Shown piece after piece: positions 24,096 through 27,028 of a DNA stretch of 27,028 bases. The notes under the pieces are model-generated. The model had not been told where the DNA came from. It was given only the letters and a program-made list of their open reading frames with translations, and ran no database searches. The stretch spans positions 919 through 27,946 of the IMG/VR virus record IMGVR_UViG_3300038309_000258, one strand, 5' to 3'. Each line of letters begins with the position of its first letter. Position 1 is the first letter of the stretch. Source of the DNA: a virus. The position numbers and the translations under genes are program-made.

Positions 24096-24491
24096 TCAAA
24101 CCTTGATTTGGAATATATCTAATTTTGTAGAGAACGGTTTAAATAGGTATCCATATTCTGAACCGCAATGATAAATTACGATGCAATTATGATAACATTT
24201 ATCAGGACATAGAAAATCTTTATCAGAAATATATTTAATTTTATACTTATGTCCAGTCGAATTATCAATTACGACATCTCCGACTTCTGTATTTTCTCTT
24301 GTGCATGTTTCAAATTTTTCTTTCTCTTTCAAAATAATTCCACTCTCACACGCTTTCCCTGTCAGAATTGTAAATGTCTCAACACAATGTCCATCTCGCA
24401 TTTTATCCAGAATACATTCATTGCATTCACCAGTAGTTATTCCAAATTCTTTTTCTATACTTTCTTTCCCATCTTCAGTTATTTTAATCAT
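24096..24491 (-). CDS. Cys-rich small protein, 131 aa
   Basis: I chose ATG 24491, preceded by AGGGAGAGGA and overlapping the upstream TGA as ATGA; the frame could open earlier (24542), but without such a site. The product has nine cysteines: GECNEC (C23, C26), C36, C48, C63 and a cluster LCPDKC-x3-C-x5-C (C95, C99, C103, C109). A beta-rich middle (EVGDVVIDNSTGHKYKIKYI) resembles a small SH3-like barrel. Two metal sites are likely. Function not recognised. Confidence 0.65.
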   Translation of the reverse strand: MIKITEDGKESIEKEFGITTGECNECILDKMRDGHCVETFTILTGKACESGIILKEKEKFETCTRENTEVGDVVIDNSTGHKYKIKYISDKDFLCPDKCYHNCIVIYHCGSEYGYLFKPFSTKLDIFQIKV

Positions 24492-25318
24492 ATTCCTCTC
24501 CCTATACTGTACATGTGTTTTATAAAGCTCTTGTAAAACCATTTAGCATTTAAATATTTTTCATTAAAATTTTGACTTAATTTTTCATTTATGAAATTCA
24601 TAATCCATTTAAAAAACATTTCTGTGTTGTAAAATAAATGACAGTTTTGTATTTCAAAATCGCTTACAATCCCTTCGTAGAAAATAAGCTTATTTTTATT
24701 TTCATCAAAACATTTTTGTAGAGAAAATTTAGACCATTTTTTTAAATCTTCTGGGATGTCATTTTCACTCATATCAATTATACACATTCTATTCAAATTA
24801 ATTATTATGTTTGAGTATAATATGTCAAACTCTTCTCTTGGCTTTTTCTGTTCCCAATAAAATTCTTCTTGATTTTTATATAAAGAATAAAATAACGATC
24901 TTTTACCTTTAAGTATTTCAAGAGGTCTGCTTCTATCTATTCTATCTCTTTGAAATTTAGAAAATTTAAAAAATTCGTCAATTGAAAATTTGAATACTGC
25001 CCCATCACCTATTGACATTCTTGAATATCCTGTTTTAAGATGCTTTTCATAAATATCAATAACATCTTTTATATTGTCGAATGAAAATAAGGATGGAGCA
25101 GTTTTTACGCCATTTGATATAATAGAATCAAATCTTTTAAGAATTTTTGTCTTTTTTATTTGATGTTTTTTAATACCTTTAGAATTCCAATATTCGATAA
25201 CTTTCACTGTCAGTTCAGAAAAACCAGTTTCTTGAACTTTTATATCGATCATGTTTTGTTTAACATTTTTCGATTTATTTTGAAAATTCTTGAAAGACGA
25301 TGGCGTAAAATTATTCAT
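24488..25318 (-). CDS. Possible replisome organizer / helicase-loader-type protein
   Basis: In the 276-residue product, residues about 34-120 show the pattern VIEYWNSKGIKKHQIKKTKI ... VIDIYEKHLKTGY ... KFSIDEFFKFSKF. It resembles the conserved segment of phage replication organizers and DnaD-related proteins (I-x-x-YWN-x-x-x-I-x-H-R ... I-x-x-AI-x-NY ... W-x-L-x-x-F-x-x). The C-terminal part is helical, aromatic and charged, without recognisable motifs. It is encoded upstream of ligase and the DnaB-like helicase. ATG 25318 lacks a good ribosome site. The assignment is pattern recognition only; a fully unknown protein is the alternative. Confidence 0.4.
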   Translation of the reverse strand: MNNFTPSSFKNFQNKSKNVKQNMIDIKVQETGFSELTVKVIEYWNSKGIKKHQIKKTKILKRFDSIISNGVKTAPSLFSFDNIKDVIDIYEKHLKTGYSRMSIGDGAVFKFSIDEFFKFSKFQRDRIDRSRPLEILKGKRSLFYSLYKNQEEFYWEQKKPREEFDILYSNIIINLNRMCIIDMSENDIPEDLKKWSKFSLQKCFDENKNKLIFYEGIVSDFEIQNCHLFYNTEMFFKWIMNFINEKLSQNFNEKYLNAKWFYKSFIKHMYSIGRGI

Positions 25319-25342
25319 ATTTTTTATTTACTTTTTATTTTT

Positions 25343-25951
25343 TTATCGAAAATCACCAGAACCCTGAATAGCATTTCTTTCTTTTCTTGAATAAAGTTTA
25401 TCAATATTTTTTTGAGCAACTTTTTCAAGCGTACTTCCTGTAAGCTTTGCAAAATTCGAAATCAATTGGAGCAAGTGAGATAAAACTGTTTCATCTTCTG
25501 AGCCGATTCCAATATAATTATTCACACAATAAGAGAGATCTAAAGACATTGTACTTAATTCATTAGTAATAGAAACATATTCGTAGAATTCTGAATCAAA
25601 TTTTTGCCAGTCAGCAAAATCATTTTCCTCATACCATTTTTTAATTAATGCTGTATACCAAAGAACATCCCCAAGTTCAAGATGGATTTTTTCAATTTGG
25701 TCTTCAATTTTATGTCCGTCTCTAATACTTTTCTTGACGATATCACAAATTTCTCCAACTTCAGAAATAATCCCATTCCTTAAATAATATAAATTAAAAC
25801 TTTTTTCTAAGCATGTTCCAAATGCCTTATCCTTATAATTGTTAAACCACTCTTCATTGTAGACTTTGACTTCTTCATAAAAAATTTCAAGATTTTCGAC
25901 ATCAACAATAAAATCAACATTTACATTTTCCTCATTGTACTTAATAATCAT
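25343..25951 (-). CDS. MazG-like nucleotide pyrophosphohydrolase
   Basis: I chose ATG 25951 (202 aa), which has AAGGAG 6 bases upstream; the longer frame to 25999 lacks a site. The MazG metal motifs are present: ISEVGEICD (E64, E67) and LELGDVLWY (E92, D95). The end, NIDKLYSRKERNAIQGSGDFR, matches the usual N-x-x-KL-x-x-R ... G-x-GD-R finish. The protein would hydrolyse (d)NTPs to monophosphates, cleaning or remodelling the nucleotide pool. It overlaps the kinase gene by 11 bases. Both it and the thymidylate synthase point to dNTP pool control. Confidence 0.82.
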   Translation of the reverse strand: MIIKYNEENVNVDFIVDVENLEIFYEEVKVYNEEWFNNYKDKAFGTCLEKSFNLYYLRNGIISEVGEICDIVKKSIRDGHKIEDQIEKIHLELGDVLWYTALIKKWYEENDFADWQKFDSEFYEYVSITNELSTMSLDLSYCVNNYIGIGSEDETVLSHLLQLISNFAKLTGSTLEKVAQKNIDKLYSRKERNAIQGSGDFR

Positions 25952-26528
25952 TTGAATCTCCTTTACTGTTTTCTGTTGTATTATTTTTAAATCCTTCATT
26001 GGAAATAAAATTCATAGCTGAATTAAAAAGATCAAGTTTCGTATCAACGGTATAATGAATATCATAATTTATACTTTTGATATTTTTAGGATCATCCTTA
26101 TCACAATTGGGCGCGAGATGATCAATTCTTTCAATAAGTAGAGTACTAATATTGCATAAATCTATTGATCTTTCAAGAGTTTTTTTAATATTTTGAGGTT
26201 CTCTACAATGAATAAAAAGATAAATGTCTTCTCTATGAATTGAAATCTCATCAAGAAGTGAATTAATGAGGTCTATTGTTTCATTTATTGAACCTTCATT
26301 ATATTCATCCCAAGCATTTTTTACTTTAGATCTGAATTCTCTTGCTTTATCAGACTTATCATTGATAGGACATCCGAGATTTTCAATTGCTTCATTTATA
26401 GGTTCAATGGTTGAATAATTTACAACACTTATTTTGTAGTTATTTTCTTTTATAATGTGTTCAATATACTCAACAAAAAGATCTTTTCCACTTCCACCAC
26501 TGCCATTAATAATATATGCCTTTAACAT
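25941..26528 (-). CDS. P-loop kinase, deoxynucleoside monophosphate kinase-like
   Basis: The 195-residue product opens MLKAYIINGSGGSGKDLFVEY with Walker A GSGGSGKD (9-16). The GKD ending occurs in T4 gp1-type dNMP kinases and some related small kinases. IYLFIHCREPQNIKKT (about 104-119) corresponds to the middle strand and R-E-P phosphate contact. GAGG precedes ATG 26528, 12 bases after the thymidylate synthase stop. Likely role: phosphorylation of dNMPs made by thymidylate synthase or host DNA breakdown. The exact substrate cannot be read from sequence. Confidence 0.65.
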   Translation of the reverse strand: MLKAYIINGSGGSGKDLFVEYIEHIIKENNYKISVVNYSTIEPINEAIENLGCPINDKSDKAREFRSKVKNAWDEYNEGSINETIDLINSLLDEISIHREDIYLFIHCREPQNIKKTLERSIDLCNISTLLIERIDHLAPNCDKDDPKNIKSINYDIHYTVDTKLDLFNSAMNFISNEGFKNNTTENSKGDSNDY

Positions 26529-26540
26529 TTTATCCTCTTT

Positions 26541-27028
26541 TTATTTACCTCTAAGAATTTTTGCACTTTCCCAAACATAATCATATAAATGTAATCCACT
26601 ACATGAATAAATTATTTCGCCATTATTGACGCCTATTTCTCCAGCCATATATTGTTTTAGAATTTCAATTCCAGCTAAATTCGCAGGGAATCCTCCCCAT
26701 AAATCATTAGACCTGAAAAATGGGAAAAAGTGAAGAGATCCATTCTGAATCCTAACAAAAATATGCCTAAGACATGGTGGATCATAAAGGACTAAATCAG
26801 TCGGTTGTGCTATTTGAAGAACCATTTGATTGTTCCTATGTCCTTTATTTTTATATGTCCAAATAATTTCATCTATTTGGTTAATTGTCATTGTCATTTT
26901 TTTTATATGACTTTTTACATGATTTTTTTTAAAGAAAAGTAATTCATTCAAAATAGGGACAGAACAAAGTCTTGATCCATAACTATAAGCTTCATTTTCA
27001 TCTTTTTGATCTGTCATTAAGTATGGGA
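26541..27028 (-). CDS. thyA: Thymidylate synthase, short archaeal-like type, 5' partial
   Basis: The frame stays open to the window edge, and the family's N-terminal about 70-80 residues are missing, so the start lies outside; the ATG at 27017 is internal. Residues counted from that ATG: EAYSYGSRL (9-17), catalytic DPPCLR (C82), RSND (102-105), PAN (N113) and LHLYDY (H143, Y145). The PAN asparagine at the position of E. coli N177 favours dUMP over dCMP as substrate. The chain ends soon after the H-x-Y motif, like short archaeal enzymes and unlike E. coli ThyA, and RNNQ replaces the usual double-Arg. It supplies dTMP to the kinase downstream. Confidence 0.82.
   Translation of the reverse strand, partial: PYLMTDQKDENEAYSYGSRLCSVPILNELLFFKKNHVKSHIKKMTMTINQIDEIIWTYKNKGHRNNQMVLQIAQPTDLVLYDPPCLRHIFVRIQNGSLHFFPFFRSNDLWGGFPANLAGIEILKQYMAGEIGVNNGEIIYSCSGLHLYDYVWESAKILRGK

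Noticed and set aside
24492-24542. Longer start for the Cys-rich protein
   Set aside because: The strong ribosome site and ATGA overlap point to ATG 24491; the extra codons lie in the preceding gene.
25952-25999. Longer start for the MazG-like protein
   Set aside because: AAGGAG sits directly before ATG 25951, while the upstream ATG has no site and lies within the kinase gene.
1-27028. tRNA genes, CRISPR arrays, IS elements, inteins or recoded stops
   Set aside because: No cloverleaf-like blocks, spaced direct repeats, transposase motifs or intein splice motifs were seen, and TAA, TAG and TGA all end genes normally.

Overview
The window is a strongly AT-rich stretch of a tailed double-stranded DNA phage genome, probably a large one. 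It could also be a prophage, but no integrase or bacterial flank is visible. Genes are packed almost without gaps, with many 1-37 base stop/start overlaps, good AAGGAG-type ribosome sites and the standard code (TAA, TAG and TGA all act as stops). I cannot name the host from sequence alone.

Layout: bases 1-2739 carry rightward genes. These are the 3' end of a large tail fibre or tail-tip protein, two tiny proteins and a membrane-anchored tryptophan-heptad coiled-coil protein. They end head-on against the leftward block. From 2736 to the right edge everything runs leftward and is one long DNA replication, recombination and nucleotide-metabolism region. In transcription order, starting at the right edge, it holds: short-type thymidylate synthase (cut by the window edge), a P-loop dNMP-kinase-like protein, a MazG-like pyrophosphohydrolase, a possible replisome organizer, a Cys-rich protein, NAD-dependent DNA ligase, a YqeY/GatB-like protein, a small membrane protein, a DnaB-like helicase with a cysteine-rich insertion, several small unknowns, an acidic linker-rich protein, a three-domain sliding clamp, small Zn/membrane proteins, a bacterial-type DnaE polymerase, a clamp-loader ATPase, a gp32-like single-strand binding protein, a RecA/UvsX-like recombinase, a FEN-type 5' nuclease, endonuclease VII and an SbcCD (gp46/47) system.

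The set mixes parts: a bacterial-like replisome (DnaE, DnaN-like clamp, DnaB-like helicase, LigA) combined with T4-like recombination parts (gp32-like SSB, UvsX-like recombinase, EndoVII, gp46/47). Together they could run fork replication, strand-invasion restart, Okazaki fragment maturation and branch resolution. No primase is recognisable in the window.

The most unusual points are: (1) the DnaE polymerase ends in a uracil-DNA-glycosylase-superfamily domain with the four-cysteine iron-sulfur spacing; (2) SbcC seems split into three separately encoded pieces (Walker A plus zinc hook; a return coil; signature plus Walker B), with SbcD and an HslV/proteasome-like Ntn hydrolase between them; (3) the helicase ATPase core carries a five-cysteine insertion; (4) the SSB has a tandem repeat in its tail; (5) two long near-perfect palindromes sit just after the SSB gene and the acidic-protein gene. 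No tRNA, CRISPR array, insertion sequence or intein was seen, and no stretch over about 100 bases lacks a gene.
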